Source: an uncultured Collinsella sp.
Lineage (GTDB): Bacteria; Actinomycetota; Coriobacteriia; Coriobacteriales; Coriobacteriaceae
Reading direction: 5' to 3'
Assembly (NCBI GenBank): GCA_902478365.1
Contig: CABSKX010000022.1
Span: forward strand, 1 to 33,450
Length of the DNA stretch: 33,450 nucleotides
Shown: positions 22,688-32,006 of the stretch, in pieces
Layout of the letters: every line of letters begins with the position of its first letter
How positions within the stretch are numbered: the stretch's first letter is position 1
The notes under the pieces: generated by a model
The model's input: only the letters and a program-made list of their open reading frames with translations
The model's database searches: none
What the model was told of the DNA's origin: nothing
Program-made: the position numbers and the translations under genes

Positions 22688-25567
22688 TTACCGTGCGTCG
22701 AGCTGCGCCTGACGCTCACGGTCACGCTTGAGCAGCGGCGCCAAGAACTTGCCCGTGTAGCTCTGCGAACATGCCGCGACTTGCTCCGGCGTGCCCGAGA
22801 CCACGACGGTTCCGCCGCCATTGCCGCCTTCGGGGCCCATATCGATCAGGCGGTCAGCGACCTTGATGACATCAAGGTTGTGCTCGATCACCAGAACCGT
22901 GTTGCCCGCATCGACCAGGCGCTGCAACACGTCGAGCAGCTGGCGAACGTCCTCAAAATGAAGGCCGGTTGTAGGCTCGTCCAAAATGTAGAACGTCTTG
23001 CCTGTCTGACGACGATGAAGCTCCTTGGCGAGCTTCACGCGCTGCGCCTCGCCGCCCGAAAGCGTCGTAGCGGGCTGGCCCAAGCTCACATAACCCAGAC
23101 CCACGTCATATAGGGTCTGCAGTTTGCGCTTAATCTGCGGGATATTCCCAAAGAAAGCCAGTGCCTCGGTGACACTCATGTCGAGCACATCCGAGATTGT
23201 CTTGCCGCGGTAGGTAACCTCGAGCGTCTCGCGGTTATAACGCTTGCCGCCACATACCTCACAGGGGACATAGATATCGGGAAGGAAGTGCATCTCGATC
23301 TTAATCTGTCCATCGCCCTTGCACGCCTCGCAGCGACCGCCGCTTACGTTAAAGGAGAAACGTCCCGGCGAGTAGCCGCGCGCCTTCGACTCCGGCGTGC
23401 TTGCAAATAGCGCACGCAGATCATCCCACAGGCCAATATAGGTCGCAGGGTTCGAGCGCGGCGTGCGACCGATCGGTGACTGGTCGATATCGATTACCTT
23501 ATCGATGCACTCGATGCCCTCAATCTTCTTGTACGGCCCCACGGGACGCGTCGAACGATGGATGGCATTCGTAAGCGCGGGCGCAATCGTATCGGTGACC
23601 AGGGAGCTCTTGCCCGATCCCGAAACACCGGTAACGACTGTGAGCGTACCGAACTCAATCTTGGCGGTAACGTTTTTGAGGTTGTTAGCGCGGGCACCCG
23701 TGATCTTAAGACAGCCGCGGCCGGGCTTGCGGCGCTCATCGGGCACGCGGATCATCCGCTTGCCGGTCAAATAAGCACCCGTCATGGAATCGGGACACGC
23801 CATGATATCGGCAGGCGTTCCTGCAGCGACCACGTGTCCGCCGTTAACGCCCGCACCGGGACCCATATCGATCACGTAGTCGGCAGCGCGAATTGTATCT
23901 TCGTCGTGCTCGACGACGATAACGGTATTACCGATATCGCGCAAGCGCTCGAGCGTCTTGATCAGGCGCTCGTTATCGCGTTGGTGAAGGCCGATCGACG
24001 GCTCGTCCAGAATGTACAGAACGCCCATGAGGCCGGCGCCGATCTGCGTTGCCAGGCGAATACGCTGGGCCTCGCCGCCGGCAAGCGTCGCCGAGGCGCG
24101 ATCAAGCGTCAGATAGTCGAGTCCGACATCGACCAGAAAACGCAGGCGCTCCAGGATTTCCTTGACGATGCGCCCGCCGATAAACTGCTGACGCTCGGTA
24201 AGCTCCAGGCCCTCAAAAAACTCGAGCGACTCGCGACACGACAGGCAGCAGACATCGTAAATGGACTTGCCGCCCACGGTGACGGCAAGCATCTCGGGAC
24301 GCAGGCGAGCACCGTGACAGCTCGAGCATGGCTCTTCGCGAATGTATTTCTCCAAGCGAGCCCTGGTGTTCTCGTTCGTCGTCTCGCTGTAGCGCTCGTA
24401 CAGGATGTTGCGCACGCCCGAGAACTTAGTGTCCCACTGGCTGCGACGCCCATCGAGCTTTTGATAGTCGACCGAAATCTTCGTGTCGCCCATGCCATCC
24501 AAAAACGCACGACGCACCCGCGGGGGCAGGTCCTCCCATGGCGTATCGGCACTCACCTTAAAGTGTTTGCAGACCGCAGCAAAAATCTGCGGATAATAGT
24601 TGGAATTGCCGAACAGGCTGCCAAAGACTCCATCGGCAATCGACTTTGAGGGGTCTTCAATCAGCGCCTCGGCATCGACCGTCTTTTTAAAGCCCAAGCC
24701 ATCGCACTCGGGACATGCACCATAGGGCGCGTTGAACGAGAAATCGCGCGGCTGCAGGTCGTCGATGGAATGCCCATGTTCCGGGCACGCCAGTGCCAGC
24801 GAATACTCCAGCAGCTCGCCCTCGGTTCCCTCGGGAGCGTCGCGGTCGGGCAGCATGCACACGTTCACGTTACCGTGCGCCAGTGCCGTCGCCTGCTCAA
24901 CGGACTCGGCAATGCGACCCAGGGAGTTCTCTCGAATCACGATACGGTCGACCACGACCTCAATGTCGTGTTTGAACTTCTTGTCCAGGTCGATAGGGTC
25001 GTCAAGCGAGCGCACCTCGCCGTCGACGCGCACACGGCTAAAGCCCTCCGCACGCAGGTCCTCAAACAGCTTGGCATATTCGCCCTTGCGTCCACGAACC
25101 ACCGGCGCCAACACAAACGCGCGACGGCCCTCCCCCGCCGCCAGCACCTTATCGGCGACCTGATCGGTCGTCTGACGCTCAATGACACGACCGCACTCAG
25201 GACAGTGCGGCGTTCCCACGCGAGCAAACAGCAGACGCAGATAGTCGTAAATCTCGGTTACGGTGCCCACCGTCGAGCGTGGGTTTTTGGACGTCGTCTT
25301 CTGGTCGATCGACACGGCCGGCGACAGGCCGTCAATCGAGTCCAGATCGGGCTTGTCCATCTGGCCCAAAAACTGACGCGCATAGCTCGAAAGGCTCTCG
25401 ACATAACGACGCTGGCCCTCGGCATAGATGGTATCGAACGCCAGTGAGCTCTTGCCCGATCCGGAAAGACCGGTTATGACCACGAGCTGGTCACGCGGAA
25501 TGGAAACATCGATATCGCGCAGGTTATGCTCGCGCGCGCCGCGAATAACGATAGAAGAATCAGACAT
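22688..25567 (-). CDS. uvrA: Excinuclease ABC subunit A
   Basis: UvrA is the damage-sensing ATPase dimer that loads UvrB in nucleotide excision repair. The 959-residue protein is full length. It has two ABC modules: Walker A GLSGSGKSS near residue 33 and GVSGSGKSS in the second half, each with an LxGGE signature (LAGGEAQRIRLA, LSGGEAQRVKLA) and DEPS/DEPT Walker B. Zinc-module cysteines are seen in GACPECDGLGF and in CEACKGDG/CEVCGGKRYN. The first module reads CPEHG where many UvrA proteins have CxxC. The ATG at 25567 starts the conserved IVIRGAREHNLRDIDV. A candidate LexA box lies 62 bases upstream. mrp is divergent. Confidence 0.97.
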   Translation of the reverse strand: MSDSSIVIRGAREHNLRDIDVSIPRDQLVVITGLSGSGKSSLAFDTIYAEGQRRYVESLSSYARQFLGQMDKPDLDSIDGLSPAVSIDQKTTSKNPRSTVGTVTEIYDYLRLLFARVGTPHCPECGRVIERQTTDQVADKVLAAGEGRRAFVLAPVVRGRKGEYAKLFEDLRAEGFSRVRVDGEVRSLDDPIDLDKKFKHDIEVVVDRIVIRENSLGRIAESVEQATALAHGNVNVCMLPDRDAPEGTEGELLEYSLALACPEHGHSIDDLQPRDFSFNAPYGACPECDGLGFKKTVDAEALIEDPSKSIADGVFGSLFGNSNYYPQIFAAVCKHFKVSADTPWEDLPPRVRRAFLDGMGDTKISVDYQKLDGRRSQWDTKFSGVRNILYERYSETTNENTRARLEKYIREEPCSSCHGARLRPEMLAVTVGGKSIYDVCCLSCRESLEFFEGLELTERQQFIGGRIVKEILERLRFLVDVGLDYLTLDRASATLAGGEAQRIRLATQIGAGLMGVLYILDEPSIGLHQRDNERLIKTLERLRDIGNTVIVVEHDEDTIRAADYVIDMGPGAGVNGGHVVAAGTPADIMACPDSMTGAYLTGKRMIRVPDERRKPGRGCLKITGARANNLKNVTAKIEFGTLTVVTGVSGSGKSSLVTDTIAPALTNAIHRSTRPVGPYKKIEGIECIDKVIDIDQSPIGRTPRSNPATYIGLWDDLRALFASTPESKARGYSPGRFSFNVSGGRCEACKGDGQIKIEMHFLPDIYVPCEVCGGKRYNRETLEVTYRGKTISDVLDMSVTEALAFFGNIPQIKRKLQTLYDVGLGYVSLGQPATTLSGGEAQRVKLAKELHRRQTGKTFYILDEPTTGLHFEDVRQLLDVLQRLVDAGNTVLVIEHNLDVIKVADRLIDMGPEGGNGGGTVVVSGTPEQVAACSQSYTGKFLAPLLKRDRERQAQLDAR

Positions 25568-25628
25568 GGAAGATCCTTGCCTCCTACAACTTCAAATCAC
25601 ACTGACGATGAGTTTAGCGCACTCGACG

Positions 25629-25642
25629 CGCACAGATGTTCG
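25629..25642 (-). promoter_or_regulatory. Candidate LexA (SOS) box upstream of uvrA
   Basis: Read on the minus strand, CGAACATCTGTGCG matches the Gram-positive LexA consensus CGAAC-N4-GTTCG at nine of ten defined positions. It is 62 bases upstream of the uvrA ATG, where SOS control of uvrA is known in other bacteria. The divergent spacer (25568-25826) holds nothing else except the mrp promoter. Confidence 0.55.
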
Positions 25643-25741
25643 TGATACAAGATTCGCAGACCTTTTGCGCTGTCTGACGCCGCAGACCGCACGCTCGGTC
25701 CGTACTTTCGAATACCGCCGATCGCCTGCCACGCATCATGA

Positions 25742-25771
25742 ATGACTCCCGCTCGCAAACGAGGGTACAAT
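25742..25771 (+). promoter_or_regulatory. Candidate mrp promoter
   Basis: ATGACT (25742-25747), an 18-base spacer and TACAAT (25766-25771) make a plausible housekeeping promoter about 55 bases upstream of the mrp ATG. The -10 matches five of six consensus positions. Confidence 0.5.
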
Positions 25772-25826
25772 GACGCTCGTGTCACACCGCGGGGCTCCGG
25801 CCCCAACATATACAAAGGAGTCAAAC

Positions 25827-26657
25827 ATGGGTTGCGAGCACGCACAGGCAGCCGGCGGGCAAACGTCGCCGTCGCAATTTGAGGAGAATACGCTGTCCGA
25901 GGTCAAGCGCGTTATCGCCGTGCTTTCCGGTAAGGGCGGCGTCGGCAAGTCATTCGTCACCGGCGCCATCGCCACGGAGCTTTCCCGCCACGGTCACAAG
26001 GTCGGCGTCCTCGATGCCGATATTACCGGCCCCTCTATCCCTAAGATGTTCGGCATGAGCGGACGTCACGTCCATGCCCTCGGCAATCTTATGCTGCCCG
26101 AAATCTCCGAGCACGGCGTCAAGGTTATGAGCTCTAACCTGCTGCTCCAAAACGAAACCGACCCCGTGCTCTGGCGCGGCCCGGTTATCGCGGGTGCCAT
26201 CAGGCAGTTCTGGAGCGAAACCTCATGGGGCCCCATCGACTACCTGCTGGTCGACATGCCTCCGGGAACGGGCGACGTCGCCCTCACTGTCTTCCAGTCG
26301 CTGCCCGTCGATGGCATCGTCATCGTCACGAGCCCGCAGGATCTGGTCTCGATGATCGTCGCCAAGGCGGTCAACATGGCCGAGAAGATGAACGTGCCCA
26401 TTCTGGGAATCGTCGAAAACATGAGCTATATCGAGTGCCCCGATTGCGGCAAGAAGATCGAAGTCTTTGGCAAGAGCAAGCTCCCCAAGGTCGCCGAGCG
26501 TTACAACCTCGAGATTCTAGGGCAGCTTCCCATCAATCCGGCACTCGCCGAGGCTTGCGACAAGGGCGAGGTTGAGACCGCATTGCCCGACGGTATGCTG
26601 CCCCAAGCCGTCTCTGCTGTCGAGGCCATTGCCCCGCACGAGACCGCCGAGGCCTAA
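25827..26657 (+). CDS. mrp: Mrp/NBP35 (ApbC)-family iron-sulfur carrier P-loop ATPase
   Basis: Mrp proteins bind and transfer Fe-S clusters to target apoproteins and hydrolyse ATP. The 276-residue protein has the deviant Walker A GKGGVGKS (residues 35-42), the switch region DADITGPSIPKMFG, Walker B-like LLVDMPPGTGDVALT and the C-terminal CPDCGKKIEVFG, whose CxxC holds the bridging cluster. The ATG at 25827 is preceded by AAAGGAG. It is the first gene of a plus-strand island opposite to all its neighbours and runs straight into the next gene (stop TAA then GTG). Confidence 0.93.
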   Translation: MGCEHAQAAGGQTSPSQFEENTLSEVKRVIAVLSGKGGVGKSFVTGAIATELSRHGHKVGVLDADITGPSIPKMFGMSGRHVHALGNLMLPEISEHGVKVMSSNLLLQNETDPVLWRGPVIAGAIRQFWSETSWGPIDYLLVDMPPGTGDVALTVFQSLPVDGIVIVTSPQDLVSMIVAKAVNMAEKMNVPILGIVENMSYIECPDCGKKIEVFGKSKLPKVAERYNLEILGQLPINPALAEACDKGEVETALPDGMLPQAVSAVEAIAPHETAEA

Positions 26658-27929
26658 GTGAACACAAACGCCTCCTATGACGTCTTGGTAATCGGCGGCG
26701 GGGCCTCGGGTCTCGCCGCCGCCATTACGGCCGCACGCGCAGGCAAAAGCGCCTGCATCGTTGAGCGCGATGTTGCCTGCGGCCTTAAACTCCTTGCGAC
26801 CGGCAACGGCCGCTGCAACCTTTCCAACGAATCAATTGATTTTCAGCGGTACAACCGCCCCGCATTCGTCGAATCCGTCATGGGTCCCCGGCCCGAGCAA
26901 GAGCTCGGCAGTTTCTTCTCCTCGCTGGGCATCATGACGACTTCCGAGGAGGGTCGGCTGTATCCGCGCTCCCTTCGTGCCGAATCGGTGCGCGATGCGC
27001 TTCTCAACGCTTGCAACCACCTGGGTATCACCTTGATCTGTGGAGCAAACGTTGCCTCGGCATTCAAAGGCCCCGAGGGCTGGGTGCTCAAAATAGACCG
27101 TCCCGCGCGAGCGCTCAAGGCAAAAAAGCACGACGACCGAAAATCGGAGGTCCGCTCGCTTCGGAAGGCGCTCGCCGACACCCCTCGCAAGAACGAGACG
27201 CTGCAGGCAAAGGCCGTAATTATCGCTACGGGCGGCAGCCCTGTCGAAATCGCGAAGACGTTCAATCTTTCCCTCACACCGCAGCATCCCGTCCTCTGCC
27301 CTGTGTCGGCATCGGTCTTCGGCAACCAGACTGCGCTCAAGACGCTGGATGGCCTGCGCGTCCGCGCCCGTTTGACGCTCACCCGCAATCACGAGGAGCT
27401 CTGGCGCGAAGACGGAGAAGTGCTCTTCCGAACCTTTGGCATCTCAGGCGTTGCCGCCTTTAACCTCTCCCGTCGCGTCCAGCGCGGCGACACGATTCTG
27501 CTCGACGTTTTCCCCGACCTCTCCAAAGACGAGTTGCTCGACATGCTCAATCAGCGAGTTGCGTTGCTCGGCGGCTTTTCACCCCGCGACCCCCGCTGGC
27601 TCGACGGTATGCTTGCCCCGCAGTTCTCTCACGTTGTCTGCACCGCATTCGAACAGTGCCACCCCGGGTCGCACGACGTCATCCATCTGGTCTCAATCCT
27701 CAAGCACTTTAAGCTGCTCGTCGAGGGAACGACAGAGGAGCGTTCGGCCCAGGTCACGCGCGGCGGCGTGCCCATCGAGAGCGTCTCAGCTCCCAACCTC
27801 TGCGTGAGCAACGCGGCAGACGCCCCACTTTACATCTGTGGCGAGGCGCTCGACATCGATGCCGATTGCGGCGGTTTCAACCTTGCATGGGCTTGGATCT
27901 CGGGTATTCGCGCTGTAAGCAGCCTATAG
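26658..27929 (+). CDS. HI0933/YhiN/BaiN-family NAD(P)/FAD-dependent oxidoreductase
   Basis: This is a flavoprotein of the HI0933-like family (aminoacetone oxidase/BaiN). Members include a Clostridium scindens enzyme proposed to reduce bile-acid intermediates; most members have no known substrate. The 423-residue protein has the N-terminal FAD dinucleotide-binding motif VIGGGASGLAAAITAARAGK, the family signature LKLLATGNGRCNLSN, the ATGGSPV strand and the C-terminal CGEALDIDADCGGFNLAWAW, which closes over the flavin. The start is a GTG at 26658 directly after the mrp stop, with GAGG inside mrp, so translation is probably coupled. Fe-S or redox maintenance is a possible theme with Mrp but is only inferred. 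Confidence 0.88.
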   Translation: MNTNASYDVLVIGGGASGLAAAITAARAGKSACIVERDVACGLKLLATGNGRCNLSNESIDFQRYNRPAFVESVMGPRPEQELGSFFSSLGIMTTSEEGRLYPRSLRAESVRDALLNACNHLGITLICGANVASAFKGPEGWVLKIDRPARALKAKKHDDRKSEVRSLRKALADTPRKNETLQAKAVIIATGGSPVEIAKTFNLSLTPQHPVLCPVSASVFGNQTALKTLDGLRVRARLTLTRNHEELWREDGEVLFRTFGISGVAAFNLSRRVQRGDTILLDVFPDLSKDELLDMLNQRVALLGGFSPRDPRWLDGMLAPQFSHVVCTAFEQCHPGSHDVIHLVSILKHFKLLVEGTTEERSAQVTRGGVPIESVSAPNLCVSNAADAPLYICGEALDIDADCGGFNLAWAWISGIRAVSSL

Positions 27930-27939
27930 CCGCGCAGTC

Positions 27940-27990
27940 TATAATCAAAACGCATTCGGGCCGTCTGGGACACCGGGCGGCCTCTTTCTT
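27940..27990 (+). terminator. Terminator or leader hairpin between the two flavoprotein genes
   Basis: GGCCGTCTG (27959-27967) pairs with CGGGCGGCC (27974-27982) over nine positions including two G.U pairs, followed by TCTTTCTT. A perfect TATAAT at 27940-27945 lies just upstream. The hairpin may therefore end the upstream transcript, or sit in the leader of a transcript starting near 27952. I see no good -35. Confidence 0.55.
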
Positions 27991-28008
27991 GCATCTAAGG
28001 AGACCTCG

Positions 28009-29649
28009 ATGATCGAAATCACCCAAGTCCACGCGTCACTCGATGAGGCCGGCGACGAAGCCGCCTGCCTTGCTATTGGTAGACGCGCCGTCAAACGAGC
28101 CCTGCGATGCGAGGATTCCCAGATTAAAGCCATTGAGCTCCATCGCAAGTCAATCGACGCCCGTAAAAAACGAGATGTCCATTTTATTTTGAGCTTTCGA
28201 GTTGAGCTGACAAGCTCCCGACTCGAGCAGGAGGTGGTCAACCGCGTCGCCGAGCGCGACCGCTCGCGCATTCGCATGGTAGACGGCGAGGCTCCTTCAT
28301 TCCCCAACCCTGTCCCAAATGCACCCAAGGGGCGTCCCGTCGTTGTCGGCGCCGGTTGCGCCGGTCTCTTCGCCGCCCTGACCCTTGCTAAAGCGGGCCT
28401 TAAACCCCTGCTCATCGAGCGCGGCGACCCCGCGCTTCGCCGCTCGGAAGCGATTGATCTCTTTCTTAAGGAGCGTATCCTCGACCCCGAAAGCAATATC
28501 CAATTTGGCCTGGGCGGCGCAGGGACCTTCTCGGACGGCAAGCTCAACACGGGAACCAAGAATCCTGCCCATCGACTGATTCTTGAGACCTTCGTCAAAG
28601 CGGGCTCACCTCGCGACATCCTGTGGGACGCCAAGCCGCACATTGGCTCCGACATCCTACCCACCGTCGTCACCAACATTTCTCAACGCATCGAGCAGCT
28701 CGGTGGAACCGTCCGCTATCGAACAAAGCTCGTCAATATTCGAACCGATGAATCTGGCGCCATCACCGGCGTCGATGTCCAACCGCCCCAAGAAACCACA
28801 AGCGAGACAATCGCCACAAAGCACCTCATTCTCGCCTGCGGCCATTCCGCCCGCGACGTATTCGAGCTTCTCAAAGAACATGACGTTGCCCTCGCGCAAA
28901 AGACCTTTGCCATGGGTGTGCGCATCGAGCATCCACAGCGCGACATCGACCGTGCCCAATATGGCCCTTCGGCGGGGCACCCGGCACTCGGAGCAGCCCC
29001 CTACAAGCTTGTCGCCCATCTCCCCAACGGCCGCAGTGTGTTCTCGTTTTGCATGTGCCCCGGAGGACAGGTTGTCGCGGCCTCTTCCGAGCAAGGCCAT
29101 CTGTGCGTCAACGGCGCCAGCCTCAATGCCCGCGACGGGCGCAACGCGAATGCCGCCTTACTCGTTAACGTCACACCTGACGACCTTCCCGGCGATGATC
29201 CGCTCGCAGGCATTGAGCTCCAGCGCGCCTGCGAGCGAGCCGCTTATCGCCTGGGCGGCTCCAACTGGAACGCGCCGGCACAGCTCGTCGGAGATTTCCT
29301 TGCTAGACGCGCCAGCACGGCACCCGGAAAGGTAAAACCGACCTATCCACTTGGCGTGACCTGGACGGCGATCGACGATGCCCTCCCGCAGCATATCGTC
29401 GAATCGCTTCGTTTGGGAATCCCCCTGCTCGGTAAGAAACTGCGTGGCTATGACCGCCCCGATGCGGTCCTCACTGGCGTGGAGACGCGTTCGAGCTCCC
29501 CGGTCACCGTCACCCGCGATCGAACATGCCACGCCGTGTCGACTCCGGGCCTTTACCCTTGCGGCGAGGGTGCCGGATATGCCGGCGGCATCATGAGTGC
29601 CGCCACCGACGGCATCCGTTGCGCTGAGGCGCTGATAGCAGACCTCTAG
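28009..29649 (+). CDS. FAD-dependent oxidoreductase of the COG2509 type
   Basis: The 546-residue flavoprotein has an N-terminal region of about 100 residues (with KKRDVHFILSFRVEL) and then a Rossmann FAD site VVVGAGCAGLFAALTLAKAG (residues 111-130). The family motifs FGLGGAGTFSDGKLNTG and CPGGQVVAASSEQGHLCVNG follow, and the C-terminus has LYPCGEGAGYAGGIMSAATDG. These are characteristic of uncharacterised FAD-dependent dehydrogenases (COG2509); the substrate is unknown. The ATG is preceded by AAGGAG at 6 bases. It follows the HI0933-like gene on the plus strand and converges on uvrB. Confidence 0.88.
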   Translation: MIEITQVHASLDEAGDEAACLAIGRRAVKRALRCEDSQIKAIELHRKSIDARKKRDVHFILSFRVELTSSRLEQEVVNRVAERDRSRIRMVDGEAPSFPNPVPNAPKGRPVVVGAGCAGLFAALTLAKAGLKPLLIERGDPALRRSEAIDLFLKERILDPESNIQFGLGGAGTFSDGKLNTGTKNPAHRLILETFVKAGSPRDILWDAKPHIGSDILPTVVTNISQRIEQLGGTVRYRTKLVNIRTDESGAITGVDVQPPQETTSETIATKHLILACGHSARDVFELLKEHDVALAQKTFAMGVRIEHPQRDIDRAQYGPSAGHPALGAAPYKLVAHLPNGRSVFSFCMCPGGQVVAASSEQGHLCVNGASLNARDGRNANAALLVNVTPDDLPGDDPLAGIELQRACERAAYRLGGSNWNAPAQLVGDFLARRASTAPGKVKPTYPLGVTWTAIDDALPQHIVESLRLGIPLLGKKLRGYDRPDAVLTGVETRSSSPVTVTRDRTCHAVSTPGLYPCGEGAGYAGGIMSAATDGIRCAEALIADL

Positions 29650-29680
29650 TGCACGAACTCCCGCGTCCAAACGACACAGA

Positions 29681-29706
29681 CCCCGAGCTCCACAGGGAAC
29701 TCGGGG
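29681..29706. terminator. Shared hairpin between convergent genes
   Basis: CCCCGAG (29681-29687) pairs with CTCGGGG (29700-29706), and CC/GG inside can extend it. It lies between the stop of the COG2509 gene and the stop of uvrB, so it could serve both. There is no T-tract on either strand, so intrinsic termination would be weak. Confidence 0.5.
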
Positions 29707-29714
29707 CCTGTTCG

Positions 29715-31955
29715 CTACTTCCTGAATCTTGCACCCTGGCGTTTTCTGCCCGAAGCAAAGGTAGAACCCTTGCGAGCCTGCGAACGCAAACGCTCGATCG
29801 TTTCGTCCTCAGATGCGCCCTCAAGCATCGCCCGAATCTGAACGACGGCATCGCGCAGACGTGCCGCCTCCTCAAAGTCCATGGCGGCGGAAGCGTTACG
29901 CATGTCTTCCTCCATGGTCTCGACGATCCGCACGAGCTCGTCATGCGGTAGCCCTTCCAGCTGCTCGGCAAGCGTCTGCTCGGTTGCCACCGTCTCCGGC
30001 GCGGCGCCCTCGCCGTTTTCGTCGGGTGTATAGAACGCACCGTGACCCAGCGAATCGCCTCTCGAGCGCCCCTTCGAACCCACAGTCTTTTCGGCCTCGG
30101 CAATAAAGCTCGAAATGTCGTTAATGGCCTTGCGGACCGTCTTGGGCACAATGCCATGCTCTTCGTTATATGCCATCTGAATCTCGCGACGACGCTGTGT
30201 CTCCTCGATGGCTTCTTTCATCGAATCGGTCACAACGTCTGCATACATGATGACCTCGCCGTCGGCATTGCGGGCCGCACGGCCAATCGTCTGAATCAGC
30301 GAACGGCGGTTGCGCAAGAAGCCTTCCTTGTCGGCGTCGAGAATTGCCACCAGCGAGACCTCGGGAAGGTCTAGACCCTCGCGAAGCAGGTTGATGCCAA
30401 CGAGAACATCAATCTTTCCCTCGCGCAGCGTTCGCAGGATCTCGACGCGGTCCATCGTCGCTGTATCGGAGTGCATGTAATTGACCTTAATGCCGGCATC
30501 AAGCAGATGGTCGGTCAGGTCCTCAGCCATGCGCTTGGTGAGCGTGGTCACCAGCACGCGCTCCTTGCGGGCAACGCGCTCGCGAATCTCGTCCTCAAGA
30601 TCGTCAATCTGCCCACGAACCGGACGCACATCGATCTTGGGGTCGAGCAGACCGGTCGGACGAATAATCTGCTCAACGTCGTTCTGGCTAACCCGCAGCT
30701 CATAGTCGCCCGGCGTGGCCGAAACGTAGATGAACTGGGGAATCCTCGCCTCAAACTCATCGAAACGAAGCGGGCGGTTATCGAGTGCCGAAGGCAGACG
30801 AAAACCATGCTCAACCAGCGTCACCTTACGCGAGCGGTCGCCTTCGTGCATGCCGCGGATCTGCGGCACCGTTACATGGCTCTCGTCGATGATGCAGAGC
30901 ATATCCTTAGGAAAGTAATCGATCAGGGTAAACGGCGGCTCGCCCGGTTTTCGGCCGTCCAGATGACGCGAGTAGTTCTCGATACCGTTACAGAAACCCA
31001 TGGTCTCGAGCATCTCGAGATCATAGTCGGTGCGCTGCTGCAGACGCTGCGCCTCGAGCAGCTTATCAGTCGCCTTGAGCTCGGCCACACGCTTCTCGCA
31101 CTCTTCGCTGATTGATTTCAGAGCCGCTTTGACCTTAGGCTTCTCAGTCACGTAGTGCGAGGCCGGCCACACGGGAATGGCCTCGTACTCACGCAGCATC
31201 TCGCCGGTGACCTCGTCGATCTCGGCAATCAGCTCGACCTCGTCGCCAAAGAACTCAAACCGCAACGGATGCTCGGCATAGGGCGGATACACGTCGACGA
31301 CATCGCCGCGCACGCGGAAGGTGCCACGTGCCAAATCATAGTCATTGCGATCGTACTGGATATCGATAAGCGCATGGATAAAGTCATCGCGCTCGAGCGG
31401 CACCTTCTTGTCGACGTTCGGAGCTAGGCCCGCATAGTCCTCGGGGGAGCCAATGCCATAGATACACGAGACCGATGCGACGACGATCACATCGCGTCGA
31501 GATAGCAGCGATGCCGTCGCCTGATGGCGCAGCATCTCGACCTCTTCGTTAATCGAGGAGTCTTTCTCGATATACGTATCACTCTGCGGTACATATGCCT
31601 CGGGCTGATAGTAATCGTAGTACGAAACAAAATAGACCACGGCGTTGTTAGGGAAGAATTCCTTGAGCTCGCTCGCGAGCTGAGCGGCAAGCGTTTTATT
31701 GGGAGCCATGACCAGCGTCGGCTTCCCCAGGGCCTCAATAGTCTTAGCCATCGTGAAGGTCTTGCCCGAACCAGTCACGCCCAGCAAAACCTGATAGCGA
31801 TCTCCGTCCCTCACACCCTGCACAAGCGACTCAATGGCCTTAGGCTGGGAACCGGCGGGCTCGTATGGAGACACGACCTTAAACGGCACCTCAGAGCCCT
31901 CAACGCCAAAACGTTTGAGCTCTCCTCCAACACGCTCAACTTCAAATTCCGCCAT
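29715..31955 (-). CDS. uvrB: Excinuclease ABC subunit B
   Basis: UvrB is the helicase-like repair protein that verifies damage and recruits UvrC. The 746-residue protein has the conserved start FKVVSPYEPAGSQPKAIE (near residue 25), Walker A GVTGSGKT (59-66), the damage-probing beta-hairpin (YYDYYQPEAYVPQSDTYIEK), helicase motifs (IDESH, INLLREGLDLPE, IGRAARN) and a C-terminal UVR domain (EAARLRDAVVQIRAML) that contacts UvrC. It is about 70 residues longer than many UvrB proteins, from an N-terminal addition, a longer linker before the UVR domain and a basic tail (KRQGARFRK). The ATG has TTAGGAG upstream. It is downstream of coaE and the transglycosylase. Confidence 0.97.
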   Translation of the reverse strand: MAEFEVERVGGELKRFGVEGSEVPFKVVSPYEPAGSQPKAIESLVQGVRDGDRYQVLLGVTGSGKTFTMAKTIEALGKPTLVMAPNKTLAAQLASELKEFFPNNAVVYFVSYYDYYQPEAYVPQSDTYIEKDSSINEEVEMLRHQATASLLSRRDVIVVASVSCIYGIGSPEDYAGLAPNVDKKVPLERDDFIHALIDIQYDRNDYDLARGTFRVRGDVVDVYPPYAEHPLRFEFFGDEVELIAEIDEVTGEMLREYEAIPVWPASHYVTEKPKVKAALKSISEECEKRVAELKATDKLLEAQRLQQRTDYDLEMLETMGFCNGIENYSRHLDGRKPGEPPFTLIDYFPKDMLCIIDESHVTVPQIRGMHEGDRSRKVTLVEHGFRLPSALDNRPLRFDEFEARIPQFIYVSATPGDYELRVSQNDVEQIIRPTGLLDPKIDVRPVRGQIDDLEDEIRERVARKERVLVTTLTKRMAEDLTDHLLDAGIKVNYMHSDTATMDRVEILRTLREGKIDVLVGINLLREGLDLPEVSLVAILDADKEGFLRNRRSLIQTIGRAARNADGEVIMYADVVTDSMKEAIEETQRRREIQMAYNEEHGIVPKTVRKAINDISSFIAEAEKTVGSKGRSRGDSLGHGAFYTPDENGEGAAPETVATEQTLAEQLEGLPHDELVRIVETMEEDMRNASAAMDFEEAARLRDAVVQIRAMLEGASEDETIERLRSQARKGSTFASGRKRQGARFRK

Positions 31956-32006
31956 GGATACTCCTAACTCATATATCTGCAGTATACGCAGGCGGCAGGC
32001 ATAGTC

